Source: Chondrus crispus (lineage: Eukaryota > Rhodophyta > Florideophyceae > Gigartinales > Gigartinaceae). From it: a DNA stretch of 64,000 nt. The translations under genes and the position numbers were made by a program. Under the pieces are notes generated by a model. The model saw nothing but the letters and a program-made list of their open reading frames with translations, had not been told where the DNA came from and made no database searches. Location: assembly GCF_000350225.1 (NCBI RefSeq), contig NW_005179113.1, positions 62,001-126,000 on the forward strand. The letters run 5' to 3'. Of the stretch, positions 1 to 11,129 are shown piece after piece; the stretch's first letter is position 1, and every line of letters begins with the position of its first letter.

Positions 1-430
1 TGACAGTGCTAATTCGTAAGGCGGTTTTCTGTTCTGTTTGTTGGGCCATCGCCAGTTTGGCTGAGTAGCAAGACGGGCACATGTGTTAGAGCCAATACAT
101 TTGTAGTATGTGTGTCGTAGTGTTTGGTAGTAGAGTTCTAGAAGATTGCAGAAGTGTATAAGTAGCGCCAGAAGTTGGGGACTCGAAGTAAATCGGTACC
201 CAATCCTTCAACTTCACCTTATCAAGCGTCGTTCGATTTCCCTTTGCCCCGCTGACCTTCCAGTACAAATAAACTTCAAGTATTCCAAAATCCGTTCGGG
301 GATCCCAAGCCGTTAACCGATAGTCAACACAATGGCAAGCCCACCCGTCTAAGAAATTCGATATGATTACTATGAAGTTGCACTAGAAGAAATCTGCGAA
401 CAGATATGTGAATTTATTTGGATGAAATCC
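1..430. other. No gene recognised
   Basis: I see no convincing coding region, repeat boundary or RNA gene here. The only open frame (minus strand, about 60 codons) has no recognisable motif. The stretch may be 3' flank of the zinc-finger frame to its right. Confidence 0.4.
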
Positions 431-973
431 CTAACTATTCTGTCGACAAACTACCTTCAAGTGTGCAGCGCCGTTCTCGTGGCACTTCAGGTGCCCGTGA
501 GACTCAAAGATGCGATTGCAAGGGATACAACGCGGAGTCTCCTTAGCGTTGGCAACTTGAATGCGATGAGACCTAGACTGAATGTGGTCGTAAAAGGCCT
601 TCGCACTATTGCCACTAACGCCGCACACTTTACAATACCGCTTATACCGCGGGCACACCTTACGATTCCTCTTGCGCTCACGCTTAAACTGCTTATCCGC
701 GAGAACAGCCGCTTTCCGAGCAGAAAGTCGATGCCTAGTTCTCTTTATTGGTGCGGGAACAGAGCGCGGAATACGAGGAATCCTAAAAGGTGCGCAACTG
801 GAGGACGGACCCGGAAGCGCGAGCCGAGGCGAAGGTTGATCCTCAGGCTCAAGCACCTCAACGGATACGACCTCCGATGTCCGAACCGTTCGACCGGTGA
901 CCAGCTTCCCAGGCGCAGAGCGCACCGGTACTAATTCCAGACCTAACACAACCCCGTAAAGACAGGTATTCAC
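431..973 (-). CDS. Partial C2H2 zinc-finger protein
   Basis: The frame encodes about 180 residues. The N-terminal part is Pro/Ser/Arg-rich. Next comes a basic stretch (KRTRHRLSARK and KRERKRNRK), then two zinc-finger-like units: CKVCG followed by HIQSRSH, and CIPCN followed by HENGAAH. The Cys-x2-Cys then His-x4/5-His spacing resembles U1-type or dsRNA-binding C2H2 fingers. There is no ATG in this frame: it opens after a stop near 1005, runs through a short hydrophobic segment, and the first possible start is GTG. It is therefore either a 3' exon whose start lies upstream beyond an intron, or a decayed copy. Zinc binding is inferred from the Cys/His spacing and the target is unknown. It could be a host gene or a transposon-associated zinc-finger protein. 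Confidence 0.5.
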   Translation of the reverse strand: MNTCLYGVVLGLELVPVRSAPGKLVTGRTVRTSEVVSVEVLEPEDQPSPRLALPGPSSSCAPFRIPRIPRSVPAPIKRTRHRLSARKAAVLADKQFKRERKRNRKVCPRYKRYCKVCGVSGNSAKAFYDHIQSRSHRIQVANAKETPRCIPCNRIFESHGHLKCHENGAAHLKVVCRQNS

Positions 974-1089
974 AATAAGGAATATGAAGATAATTGTCAG
1001 TAACAGATTTTGGAATTATTGCTCTTAAGAACCACCAAAACGTGCAAAGACAATCACTTAGATGTGTAGGAAATGGAAAGAAACTCAAA

Positions 1090-1460
1090 ACTTACTTTGC
1101 ATGAGAGAACGAAGAAAAACCAAATGCGAGATTGACGACGACGGCGGTAGCGGGGGCGGAAACGAAGACGAAGACCAAAGACAGAGACAGCAGCAAGAAC
1201 CACAGCAAGAACAAAAGCCAAACCAAGAACGAAGACAACGAAGACAGCGGGGGCGATGACCAAAACCAATTCACACAAGAGAGCAAGAACGACAGCAGCA
1301 GCGAAAACCAAAACCAAGAACGACGGCAAGAACGAGAGCGACAACGACAGCGAGAAGACCAGCAGAAAGAACGACGAGAAACGGCAGCGAAAACGACAGC
1401 GACAACGACGGCAGAAACAACGGAACGAGAACGACAGACTCATGCAGTGAAACAACAGCG
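1090..1460. repeat. Purine-rich imperfect trinucleotide/hexanucleotide repeat
   Basis: The plus strand is almost pyrimidine-free over much of this stretch. It is built from permutations of ACGACA, GCGAAA, AACGAG and CAAGAA. It keeps frames open on both strands (a Gln/Lys/Glu/Arg/Asn-rich one on plus, an Arg/Phe/Cys/Ser-rich one on minus), which is expected of such a repeat and is not evidence for a gene. The bases from 1461 to 1722 hold nothing I recognise. Confidence 0.7.
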
Positions 1461-1722
1461 AGGGACTGGGCCCATAACCAAATGGTAGGTTGGGAGGGCT
1501 AAGGGAAAGAAGGAGGGCAGGTTGATGTGTGTGAGTGAAGGAGTTGGTACCGAGGTTTACTTGGAGCCGTCTTTCGGCGATACTTATACACTTTGAGTGT
1601 TACACTATCCCAAAGTAAAGTACTTTGGCACCTGGTAAACCGTACTCACCATATGCGCGACCAAGCGCGGTCCTCTTCTGGCCCGTCCACACTGTTCTAT
1701 TTCCACCTTACGAATTGACTAT

Positions 1723-2735
1723 TGACTATCAGTGCACAACAGTTTCTACACATTTCGAGTGACTGTAAACCATGGCCCTATGCATGCAATCGTTTCACAC
1801 CTTACTAATCTGCATCCAGACATGACAGAATATATTCTTGCACAATGAACAACTTGGCATCTCTCCATTTCCAACAACGCAAAGTCCTGTCATATCTCAG
1901 TCCCCATACATGCCCTTGTTTCGTACCTTACTAATTTCGATACACACTGCCAGACAGCTATGACGGGTAGCAACAATGTGCATCTAGACTTTCTACACAT
2001 CTCACGTGATATCCGATGTGAATCACACGAATACTGTCATCAAGTTGCATCCAACGGCGCACCATAACGAGACCACAGTACAACGTCGCATGCTGACGAG
2101 AGTGTAGTACAACGGCGCATGCTGATGCAAGGGTCGCATACAGCGTGACGCGTACACTGAATACTCACGTAAGTATATGTCTCTTGCGAGAAATACTTGT
2201 TGTACTTTTAATTCACATGTACTGTGCTCGGGCAGGCACCGGACCGTATGTAGGCGACGTGTACAAGTGTACGTACACGCAGCAACCTGGCGATGTGTAC
2301 ATGTGTACACCGCACACAAGTGTCCAGCGCCAAGGCCACCCGTAATTACCCATTACAACCATGGTGAACAACTTGAAACCCCCGAAATGATGTAATTAAA
2401 ACGTATACCGATCATTCAAGATATATCACCAGCATGACTGCATATAAGTGGACAATAACAGACCAATAGAATTGCAGCATTCGAACCGACACCCAATAGA
2501 TTTGCAGTATTGCCTGTGTAGCCCTATAACGGTTCGGGCCAAATGCAATTTTTTCGGCATTTATGCAAATTTGCATAACCCTCCAAAAGTCCACTTTCGT
2601 CCCCAGAACCCCAAAATCTGAGAATTTACACGTGTCATGTGGTGATATGGGGTGAGGGTCCGGACCGTCGAGTCATGTACACGTGTCACTCGATTTTGCA
2701 CTTTCCAGATAACAGCATGTGGTCGCACATTTTCA
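1723..2735 (-). repeat. Copia-A LTR, antisense orientation
   Basis: This 1013-bp LTR begins TGACTATCAGTG and ends CACATTTTCA. A near-identical copy lies at 20465-22145 (carrying an insertion), and the reverse complement of its right part lies at 3232-3955. It abuts a Copia RNase H fragment directly, so it is either an LTR inserted in reverse or one arm of a rearranged pair. No exact 5-bp target duplication is visible (ACTAT on the left, ATAAT on the right). Confidence 0.8.
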
Positions 2736-3231
2736 ATAATAGCGACGCAGATTGGGGTGGATGCCTTGAATCACGAAAATCAACGAGTGGGTACGTGTTC
2801 AAGCTTTGTGATGGACCTATCAGTTGGGCTTTCCGGAAACAAACAGTAGTTGCAAGGTCTACTTGTGAGGCAGAATACATCGCACTCAGTGAAGCATGCA
2901 AAGAGGCCGCGTGGCTTCGACGCTTCCATGCCGATGTACTTGGTACGAATTCGGATCCAACAATTCGCGTTGGATGTGACAATGCTGGTACGATTGCGTT
3001 TGCTCAGAACGAATATACAAATCGTCGCAACAAGCACATTGACATTACGTATCATTTCGTTCGAGATGCGGTGCAGCGAAAACTGGTCACATTGTACCAT
3101 TGTCCTACAACAGAAATGCAAGCGGATATGCTGACCAAACCACTCGGTCGCGTGCTGTTTGAAAAGTTCGTGGGCATGGTTGGGCTTTCCGAGTGCAAAA
3201 CTGCCCAAAGCATGTGATCGAGGGGAGGTAT
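2736..3231 (+). mobile_element. Copia (Ty1-type) fragment: end of pol (RNase H)
   Basis: This is the last part of a Ty1/copia polyprotein. It shows the family's RNase H region: ADWGGCLESRKSTSGYVF, then the ARSTCEAEYIALSEACKEA block and the closing HIDITYHFVRDAV and ADMLTKPLG motifs. After the stop there is a purine-rich tract (GAGGGGAGGTA), as expected of a polypurine tract, just before the 3' LTR. All earlier pol and gag domains are absent, so it is a truncated fossil. Confidence 0.9.
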
Positions 3232-3955
3232 TGAAAATGTGCGACCACATGCTGTTATCTGGAAAGTGCAAAATCGAGCGACACGTGTACATGACTCGAC
3301 GGTCCGGACCCCCACCCCATATCACCCCATGACACGTGTAAAGTCTCAGATTTTGGGGTTCCGGGGACGAAAGTGGACTTTTGGAGGGTTATGCAAATTT
3401 GCATAAATGCCGAAAATTTGCATTCGGCCTGAACCGTTATAGGGCTACACAGGCAATACTGCAAATCTATTGGGTGTCGGTTCGAATGCTGCAATTCTAT
3501 TGGTCTGTTATTGTCCACTTATATGCAGTCATGCTGGTGATATATCTTGAATGATCGGTATACGTTTTAATTGCATCATTTCGGGGGTTTCAAGTTGTTC
3601 ACCATGGTTGTAATGGGTAATTACGGGTGGCCTTGGCGCTGGACACTTGTGTGCGGTGTACACATGTGCACGTCGCCGGGTTGCTGCGTGTACGTACACT
3701 TGTAAACGTCGCCTAGATACGGTCCGGCGTGTGTCCGAGTACAGTACATGTGAATTAAAAGTACAACAAGTATTTCTCACAAGAGACATGTACTTACGTG
3801 AGTATTCAGTGTACGCGTCACGCTGTATGCGACCCTTGCATCAGCATGCGCCGTTGTACTACACTCTTGTCAGCGTGCGACGTTGTACTGTGCTCTCGAT
3901 ATGGTGCGCCGTTGGATGCAAGTTGATGACAGTACTCGTGTGATTCACACCGGAT
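3232..3955 (+). repeat. Copia-A 3' LTR, truncated
   Basis: It begins TGAAAATGTGCG next to the polypurine tract and matches the reverse complement of 1997-2735. The match stops near 3955, short of the full length of about 1013 bp. With the antisense LTR on the other side, it makes a pair of inverted arms of about 730 bp around the RNase H fragment. Confidence 0.85.
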
Positions 3956-4020
3956 TGATGTTAAAATCGAGGTCTGAAAAATTTGCCGCAAAAATTCGTT
4001 AACCACTAGGCCACAGGCGC
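3940..4020 (-). other. tRNA-like A-box (possible SINE head)
   Basis: On the minus strand, 3999-4014 reads GTGGCCTAGTGGTTAAC. This contains an exact TGGCNNAGTGG, the consensus of the RNA polymerase III A-box in tRNA D-arms. About 25 bases further on, GACCTCGATTTT is a weak B-box match. I cannot fold it into a complete tRNA. A tRNA-derived SINE head or a tRNA pseudogene are both possible. The rest of the gap to 4124 is featureless. Confidence 0.3.
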
Positions 4021-4124
4021 TGGCTTCTTGGTGTCCCCTTGGGCGCGCTCACTATTTCAACACTCCCCCTCGACCAGGGGACGCCAAACACACGGCGCGG
4101 GTCACTGCACAACACACAGGCAGG

Positions 4125-5146
4125 TGTAGTGCAATGCGCCTGTCGGGCAGAGACCGCGGTCCGATGGTCCAGCGTAAACAACAACAGCAACAAAAAGAAG
4201 AACTGCCAATGGCACAGCGCTACGGAGTGTCCGACTCTCCCTTCTCCGTTTAAACGAGCTTGCGACTCGTAGTAGCTCGGATCCCTGATGGGGGGGGGGC
4301 ACAGAGAAATAGCCCGGCCCGGGATCGGTGTGGTAGAGACTTGCGAAGAGATCTGCTCGACGAGTGTGGAGTGGGACGCGTACGTAGGTACCCCGGTTCC
4401 ACTGGGTTGTAAGGCCAATGCTCGTTGAGCTTCTTCGACACCTTGTAACGCGACAAGGCCTTCGACGGGGGCGTCGCAACGCAGCCCGACGGGATGAAAT
4501 GAAAGTAGCAGCGCTACGTCAACCGTGCCGCCCGATGGCTCGAAACACCTACACCGGTTCGGTCGCAACCGACACCGATGGTACCAACACTGGCTCGTAC
4601 TACGACGGAGCCCTTCGAGGGAGACGTCGTTGCAACGGTCTCCGTCGGAAAATGGGTCACAGTAGCAGCGCTACGTCAACTGTGTCGCCCGATGGCTCGA
4701 CACACCTACACCGGTTCGGTTGCAACCGAGGCCGATGGCACCAACACAAGATAAGGGAAAAATAGGTAGAATTAGAGATAGAAAAGAATAGGGAAATAAA
4801 GGAAAAGGAAACAGAACCCCGAGCGATAGAGGATGCCGTAGGCTTAGGTAAAAGGGAGCGTCTTGGTAGAGACGGACTTCGACCAAGGCGACATTCAACT
4901 CCGGCAACTCGGGTTGGTTTATTGACTTGTTCGGTCAAAGGGCTAAGTTATATAGAGCCCTGCCGGGGCGAGTACAGTAGCTCCTGGCTCTAGATTCTAG
5001 ATCTAATTAGTAAATAAAATTAAATAATTAAAATAATCGTGCGCTTCGTCGCACACGCGTGTCCCCCAACCCCGGACTACAGTATCCAGTTTTTTTCCTT
5101 TTTCACTTCCTTCCTCTCCCTTACCCGAGACGGGTATTGCACTACA
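4125..5146 (-). repeat. 3' LTR of Gypsy C (1022 bp)
   Basis: It begins TGTAGTGCAATGCG and ends GGTATTGCACTACA on the plus strand, with the ends inversely repeated. It matches the right LTR closely but carries an extra tandem copy of about 155 bp (around 4530-4735) around the motif AGCAGCGCTACGTCAAC. The internal side has the purine-rich tract AGAAGGGGGATA on the element's sense strand, marking this as the 3' LTR. Confidence 0.9.
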
Positions 5147-5429
5147 TATCCCCCTTCTGAGCGCTCTCACGCAGCGGCTTCACTCCCTTGCTTCCCAACT
5201 TCTTCTTTTTTCTTCCGACCATCGGTCGCCGCTCGCGTGAGAGTAAGACGCTCTCCATGTTTCCTTTATCGGATCCCACTGTCGGACATACCGCCCGCGG
5301 TCGCCGCGGTGTGGGCTTCTCACACACGCCTTCCATTCCTAGCGACCTTCCTTCTATACCCCGACTTCCCCCGAACACCAACGTTCCTGAACCGGTCTTT
5401 CATCCCGATCTCCATCCTTCATCAGCCCC

Positions 5430-6956
5430 TTGTCGATACCCCTCATTACCGAGCTCCAAGGTAAATCCATGCGCGACTATCCCTTACTGTACGCGGCCAC
5501 TCCTTGGTTTTCCGCCATCGACGTGCGCGACGTCACTAACATCGGGCGCGACTTTGCCGACGGTGCGGGGATGTTACCGGGTCACCTTCACCTTCAAGCC
5601 ATTTCCTCCTACGATTGGCGTGCCCGTGTCGCCATTCCCCCTTCTATCCTGCGTCGTTCCTCCCCTCGTGGCCGACAGGGCCTATCCCTGCGGTTCATGG
5701 AAGCCGTCCTCGACCGCCTCGACCTATCCCTATCCGATGCCCTCATCCCTCCGTCCTTCGGATGTGACACGTGGAAGTTTCGCACGGAGAGGGAGCGTGA
5801 TTACCTTGACAACCTCCTCAGCTGGACACGCGGTAACCCCGTGCTCGAGACGGACCGCCTGTGGCATAACCAACTGACGGTGACTAACGATGCCCTGTCA
5901 TACACGCGCGCAATCCTCCCCCTCAATTTCCGATATACGAAACGCGGGAACATCCCCTTCTTCCAGCATACGGTCCGATTCGAGCGTAAGATGAGATCGG
6001 ACACGGGATATTTCCTAGCTCACCAAATGGTTGAGGCGGGGGAAATTGCTCGGTCACACTATCCCAACCGGTACCAGCAACTCCCCTCGTGGTGGGGACA
6101 ATTTGAGGTCTGCCAAGGGTTTTGGGCAGAGCTCGGTCCCATCCTTACCTACTTTGGAAGCCATCTCACTGATCCTCTTCACGGGTTGTGGGTTGTCTTT
6201 TTGACGGAGTGGTGCGTGAAGGTAGCCACCACCTTGCTCTGGGAGGCGTACGATTGTTGGTGGCTTTGGTATCTTCCTCCGAAGCTCGTCGAGCTCATGT
6301 GCCTTTTGGACTATACTGTGCCCTTGGACGGAGCAGACACCGACTTCGAACTGCACTCCTTACTCGAAAAGATCAATCAGGTCGACTGGGATGTTGTCCC
6401 CCCTATCAACTCATCCCGATCCTTCGCGAGGCGACGCCCGTCCTTTTCTCCCGGACGAAGTCACAGTGCGGCGGGTGACTTTGTCTGGTTCAACCCTTGG
6501 ACATCCGCCTTGTGCTCTCCCTCCGAAGCGCGCCTCAGTCGCCAATTCGGCAACCAAGTTCCAACCCCTGACGTAGCTCCCATACAAGCCGTAGATCCCC
6601 GCGCAGGCGACGTTTGCCCCCGACCGTCTGCTCCAGATTCCCCTCTCCCTGCAGCCCCTGCTGCTGCTCCCGATTCCCCTCTCTCTGCAGCCCCTGCCGC
6701 TGCTCCTCCTGCTGTCGATATCCCCTGGGCAGGGCATACCGAAACTCTGTCGGTTAGGGAAGCATTGTCTTCCCCACCGTCCCCATCAATTCCCAAAAAG
6801 AGCGACGGAGCCATTGACATCTACTGCACATTGCTTCGCGCTCATGGCATCGAAGGTGAAGCTCTCCAAGGGGCTTCCCTCGATGATCTGCGAGTCCTTG
6901 CTCGACTCGTTACCTCATTCCCAAAGGAAAAATCCTTGGGTGTGCCGCCCCACTGA
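5430..6956 (+). CDS. Antisense open frame of Gypsy C, unknown function
   Basis: This 508-residue frame starts with ATG (MSIPLITELQG) and reads opposite to gag-pol. It begins about 280 bp inside the element from the 3' LTR. The first 300 residues look globular and rich in aromatic residues (Trp-rich stretch around residues 210-285, with WWGQFEVCQGFW and CWWLWYLPP). A Pro/Ala/Ser-rich linker follows around residues 390-430, with a repeated APDSPLxAAPAAA unit. A short C-terminal segment (ALQGASLDDLRVLARLV) ends the protein. Codon use is GC-rich at third positions and the frame is uninterrupted, unlike the sense strand. I do not recognise a domain. Antisense frames between pol and the 3' LTR are known in some large plant Gypsy elements. 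A captured host gene is an alternative. Confidence 0.6.
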   Translation: MSIPLITELQGKSMRDYPLLYAATPWFSAIDVRDVTNIGRDFADGAGMLPGHLHLQAISSYDWRARVAIPPSILRRSSPRGRQGLSLRFMEAVLDRLDLSLSDALIPPSFGCDTWKFRTERERDYLDNLLSWTRGNPVLETDRLWHNQLTVTNDALSYTRAILPLNFRYTKRGNIPFFQHTVRFERKMRSDTGYFLAHQMVEAGEIARSHYPNRYQQLPSWWGQFEVCQGFWAELGPILTYFGSHLTDPLHGLWVVFLTEWCVKVATTLLWEAYDCWWLWYLPPKLVELMCLLDYTVPLDGADTDFELHSLLEKINQVDWDVVPPINSSRSFARRRPSFSPGRSHSAAGDFVWFNPWTSALCSPSEARLSRQFGNQVPTPDVAPIQAVDPRAGDVCPRPSAPDSPLPAAPAAAPDSPLSAAPAAAPPAVDIPWAGHTETLSVREALSSPPSPSIPKKSDGAIDIYCTLLRAHGIEGEALQGASLDDLRVLARLVTSFPKEKSLGVPPH

Positions 6957-9900
6957 CCTGCCACTCGGACGACTCCCACCCCCTGATCCATTCTCGGATT
7001 ATTACCCGTTTGGGGTGACGTCTGGTTATCGACGTCACCCGGTAGCTTTTGGATAATGAAATGAATCACCTGCGTATCCCCCGTTACCTTCACTTTCCTC
7101 CTCCTTTTTTTTTGTATGCGCCCCGTCGCCGCGGTCGCATCTTCCTCTTTCCACTTTCCTTCTCTTTTCCTCGTTACTGTATTTCTTCTCTTACCCTTTT
7201 TCTGTGCACCTCTGCTACTGCAGTTGCACATCGCCTATTACCTTCTCTTTTCCTTCCCTTGTGGTCACGTCTGCTACAGCGCGTGCATCCTTGTTACCTT
7301 CTCCTCCACCCCTTATTCAGAATGTCGTTCTCTTTTTCCTGTTTCCTCCGCCAGAGGTCGACGACCGTGAGACAGAATAAAATACTTCCCTTCCTCAACC
7401 GACTCGCGTCATTGCGCCTCCAAGGTTGCCCTCATCCTTTTCGGTTTTTCGGTTTTCCATGCCGCCCTTGAATATCCCGTCGACGACAAACACATTAACC
7501 CCTGCTATGGGGTTTCCTCTCCTTGGTCGCCAAACCGGCAACCGGTCTTGGGGAAATCTCAATCATAGCGCGCTTACATGCGCACGCAACGTGGTGCAAA
7601 CTTCCTTCCAAAGTGAATAATTATAGTCCTCCGTCCCCTTGGCAACTAGGAACTTGAGAATTAGCAGTACGAAAAACGTTCGTAGTTTTCGACGAACTTC
7701 CCGTGTCTTTTGTTTTCTGTGGGGTCACGGCTTGAGCGCGTCGACGACGACCCGCTTTCAGTAAAGCTCGGCTTCCTCCCCAAAGCGAATAAACCCCTTT
7801 GAGATCAGGTGACAATTGAGCCTTGAAGTTTCCCGTCGGTGGAATGCCTGCGTGTGTTCCATTTAAATCCGCCACTCTCAGTGTGGGTACCCTCCGCTTT
7901 TAACGGCATCTCGTAAACGCTGTCCCAGCTGTCGTCTCTTGTCCAACAATTATTCCTCAACGAATTTTTCCTCGGCAAGGTCTCCATCGAAAACACAAAT
8001 TGAAGCGGGGAGGGGGGTCCCCTTCGTCCTCCTCCGGTCTCTTAAGCATTCGGAGCAACCAGCTGTCGAAGTTAATATAGGCCTTCGGCGTTCAATCACT
8101 CAGAGCAGTCGACAAATCAGCACTGTCGAAAGGGTCCACCGGTTCGTTCACCATCATCCCAGAGCTCTGCTCTCTCCCCTAAATTACTAAATGCCAAGTC
8201 CTTCTCAGGCCGCTACGCGACGAAGCATTTCAACCGACCTGGTTTCGTCCTTCTTTGTCACTTCGGCTACGAACGGTCGTCTGTTAGACATCAGCCTGCG
8301 TGTGATCAGTGTCGCACAGTCGACAGTTTCAAACGTCTACGATCAGACACAGCTAATGTAAAATTACACTCAGTCTCGCTGTCAGCTTTTACGTCACCCA
8401 CGTCAGCCATACGCACTTCTCAAAGAAAAAGTAGTGAAATCCATCGTTCGTGACGCGATCCCTTTGATCCACTTCCCTTGGGATGAGAACTGGTACGTTC
8501 TTCGTACCGATGCAGTACGTTACGATGATTCTTCTTGACCGACGAAGTTCTCCTTCCCTGCGCCGCACTGTCTAGGTTCACCCTCAACGAGCGCCGCTCG
8601 GCACAGTAGCAAGTGGCTCGCCTCGGCCGTTGTCAATCTGGCCAGGGGGTTCGTTCGGGCAGACCCATAACATGAGTGAGTGTTAAATCATCGATTGTTC
8701 GAACGTTCGTGCTTCGATGGCATGCTATCGCGTAGAACGGGCGTCGATTTTCGTTGTTACGAATAATTCGCACAGAGGCGTCATTTCGCTTTATACCCAA
8801 ACATCCCCGCTTTCAAAGCAGGGACACCAAATGGGTGCGGTTTGATCCGGCTGACGAGCAAATACCCTTCCGACCATAGCGTCTCTTCTCCATTTTGTCT
8901 TGACGACCGACGCACCGTGTTTCTTTTCCAAACGATCCAATCTTGATTCGACGCGTTTCGTAATGTAAAAGCCAGCGCCATACAGTAGCCTCCTTCAACA
9001 ATTATTGATTCTCTTTTTGCCCTCTGGACCCTGTGCACCGGCGCGGCCTCACGTTCCGCCTTCGTAAGAAATAGGATCCGGCCACGGAGCGGGGAAGCAA
9101 GATATAAACCAAATAAATAACAAGATAGGAAAATTAAACAAGAGTGAATGAATGAAGAGCATGGTGAGGGATAGCGACGGGGACCATCCCAATACATCGC
9201 TTGAGGTATGGGCGAACATGTGAACTTGGCGACGGTATTTTTCGCACGCAGCAGACGGATCGTCGTCAAGTAGCTCGTCGAGTGAAGCTTTCTTCCGTTA
9301 GAATGGTTCTTAGCGAGATGACCATACCGATGAAGGAGGGCGTGAGTACCTTGATCTCCTCGTTCATAAAGCAGTCACTTCCCGTCTCCATCGTCCTCTC
9401 TATTTTTTTTCTTTCCCTTCAGTACCTTTCAGTCATAAACCGAGGCTTTTGCGAACATCAGTAGTCGTCGGCTCTCGATGGGTAGTCAGAACAACGGGTT
9501 CGATCTGCGTAGTATTGGGGGTTCCCCCATGCACGCCGCCTGAGTCACCTGGACATCGTTTTCCGAGGCATCCTCTCTAGACCCAATACACAGAAAATTT
9601 AGCTTCGTATCACTCAGTTCATCGGGACCGCATTTCCGATGAAGACTCCCCAATTTTGCCCCTTTTTCTAAGCTTTTGGCCCTAGCTGCTGTTAGGAATT
9701 CCCGTCGGTAGTAAAACGGAGCAGCCATCAGTAGAACGGCTTCGTGGGGGCGGATTCTCATTACGAGCACGACCTCGGTTTCCGAATAAACTTCGGTCCT
9801 TCGGACTCTTCGCCCTCCACTTGTAAAGTACTGTCCTCCTGGCCGGTTGACGGAACTTCGTGGCGTAACGCCCTTGCGCAATGCACAGCAGAACAACTCG

Positions 9901-11129
9901 TTCTTCTTCTCAGTGTGACACACCGCATGGTTACTTGATGGTGATTGTCGGTTCGCCGCTCTGAATTGTTGTTGGGGCCTCGATCGGTTGGCGTCGCCAC
10001 TCTTGTCCGTCGCCGTTCGCGACGCGGGGTTCGCGCTCTGTGCGTGAAAGAAAACAAACATAAATAATAATAATAATAACAAAGACAAAAACGGAAACAT
10101 AGGAAAGATATGGGGGGAGTTATGCCGCCAGGCCGGTAAGTAAGTCACTCGTAGTGTGGCGTCGATGCGGGAGCGACAAAGCTCCTCCGTAATGATGATG
10201 TTTCACGCCGCGCTGTGTAGCCGTGTACTCGCACGTGGTGTCGATGGGTCAGGGCAACAGTGGTCCATGTGGACCCATCTTCTCGCTCGTCGAGCGGAGT
10301 TTAGGTGTTGCAAACGAACTTGGCAAGTGCTCTCATGTGCGATCGATCGCAACTTCGCCGGTGGCGAGCCCCTAGCATTTGTGCGGTCGGCGGTGGGGGT
10401 TGCCAACAACGTTTCGTACAAGTGCGGGCTTTTTCCTTAATTGCAGTTAATTTTTCGACGTATGGCCGGAATTCAGTCTGCGACTCGTGCTGATCATTTG
10501 ACAGCTTACCAGCAGCGAGCCCCCAATTTCTTTTGATTAAATCACACCCCATGAGGGCGGATCATCGATCTAGGCGTCACATCACGTGCACGCGGCGGCC
10601 GCGTGTGATCGTATCCAAGGAGGTAAATTACCTCGGCCTGAGACTATAGTACATCTTCCCCTCCACGGCCTGGCCGCGCGGGCCATTTCATTCATGGGCG
10701 GGGGTCCCAGGCAAAATCGCTTGAGTCTTTCGTTTCCCTTCTCCTCACTCCGAGGGGTCTCGTTTCCGGCGACTGTCCTTACTCTCTCTCCGCGACGCTG
10801 GTCACTGCATCACTTCAAACTCGAGAGCCTCCTGATGGGGACCATCCCCAATACAATTCCAACATTTCACTCGCGGTCTTATCACGTCCCGCATCATTCA
10901 CTTCCTCTCGATCGGCCTCCCTCGCGTGCGCCTCTACATCAGCTGTATCTTTTCCCCTCCTTCTCCCTCGACTCGAGGGTAACCCGCTCGTCAGTCCCTT
11001 TTTGCAAAGGCGTTCCCGACGGAAGACTGCCTGACTCCTCTCGCTCCGACTTTCCTTGCTTGCAGGTCCGTTCGTTTCGAACTTCTGACTCTTCCGTGTT
11101 TCATAATCGGCTAATTCTATTGACGAGGC
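6957..11129. other. Long 3' internal region of Gypsy C, no gene recognised
   Basis: About 4.2 kb lies between the antisense frame and the end of pol. It is pyrimidine-rich near 7080-7400. An (AAT)n microsatellite at about 10060-10080 creates a hydrophobic run in a minus-strand frame, which I do not take as a real gene. I see no transposon ends, LTR or motif. It may be untranslated leader or regulatory sequence for either strand. Confidence 0.5.

Noticed and set aside
1054-1488. Long open frames on both strands (133 and 118 residues)
   Set aside because: They are produced by the purine-rich repeat and have no sequence complexity.
5188-5877. 229-residue plus-strand frame overlapping the antisense gene
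   Set aside because: It is an alternative frame of the longer, better-composed 508-residue frame, rich in Pro/Ser as expected of a shadow.
9486-10148. 220-residue minus-strand frame downstream of pol with a hydrophobic start, in the position of an envelope gene
   Set aside because: The hydrophobic run is the translation of an (AAT)n microsatellite, and the rest has no cysteine pattern or glycoprotein-like features.
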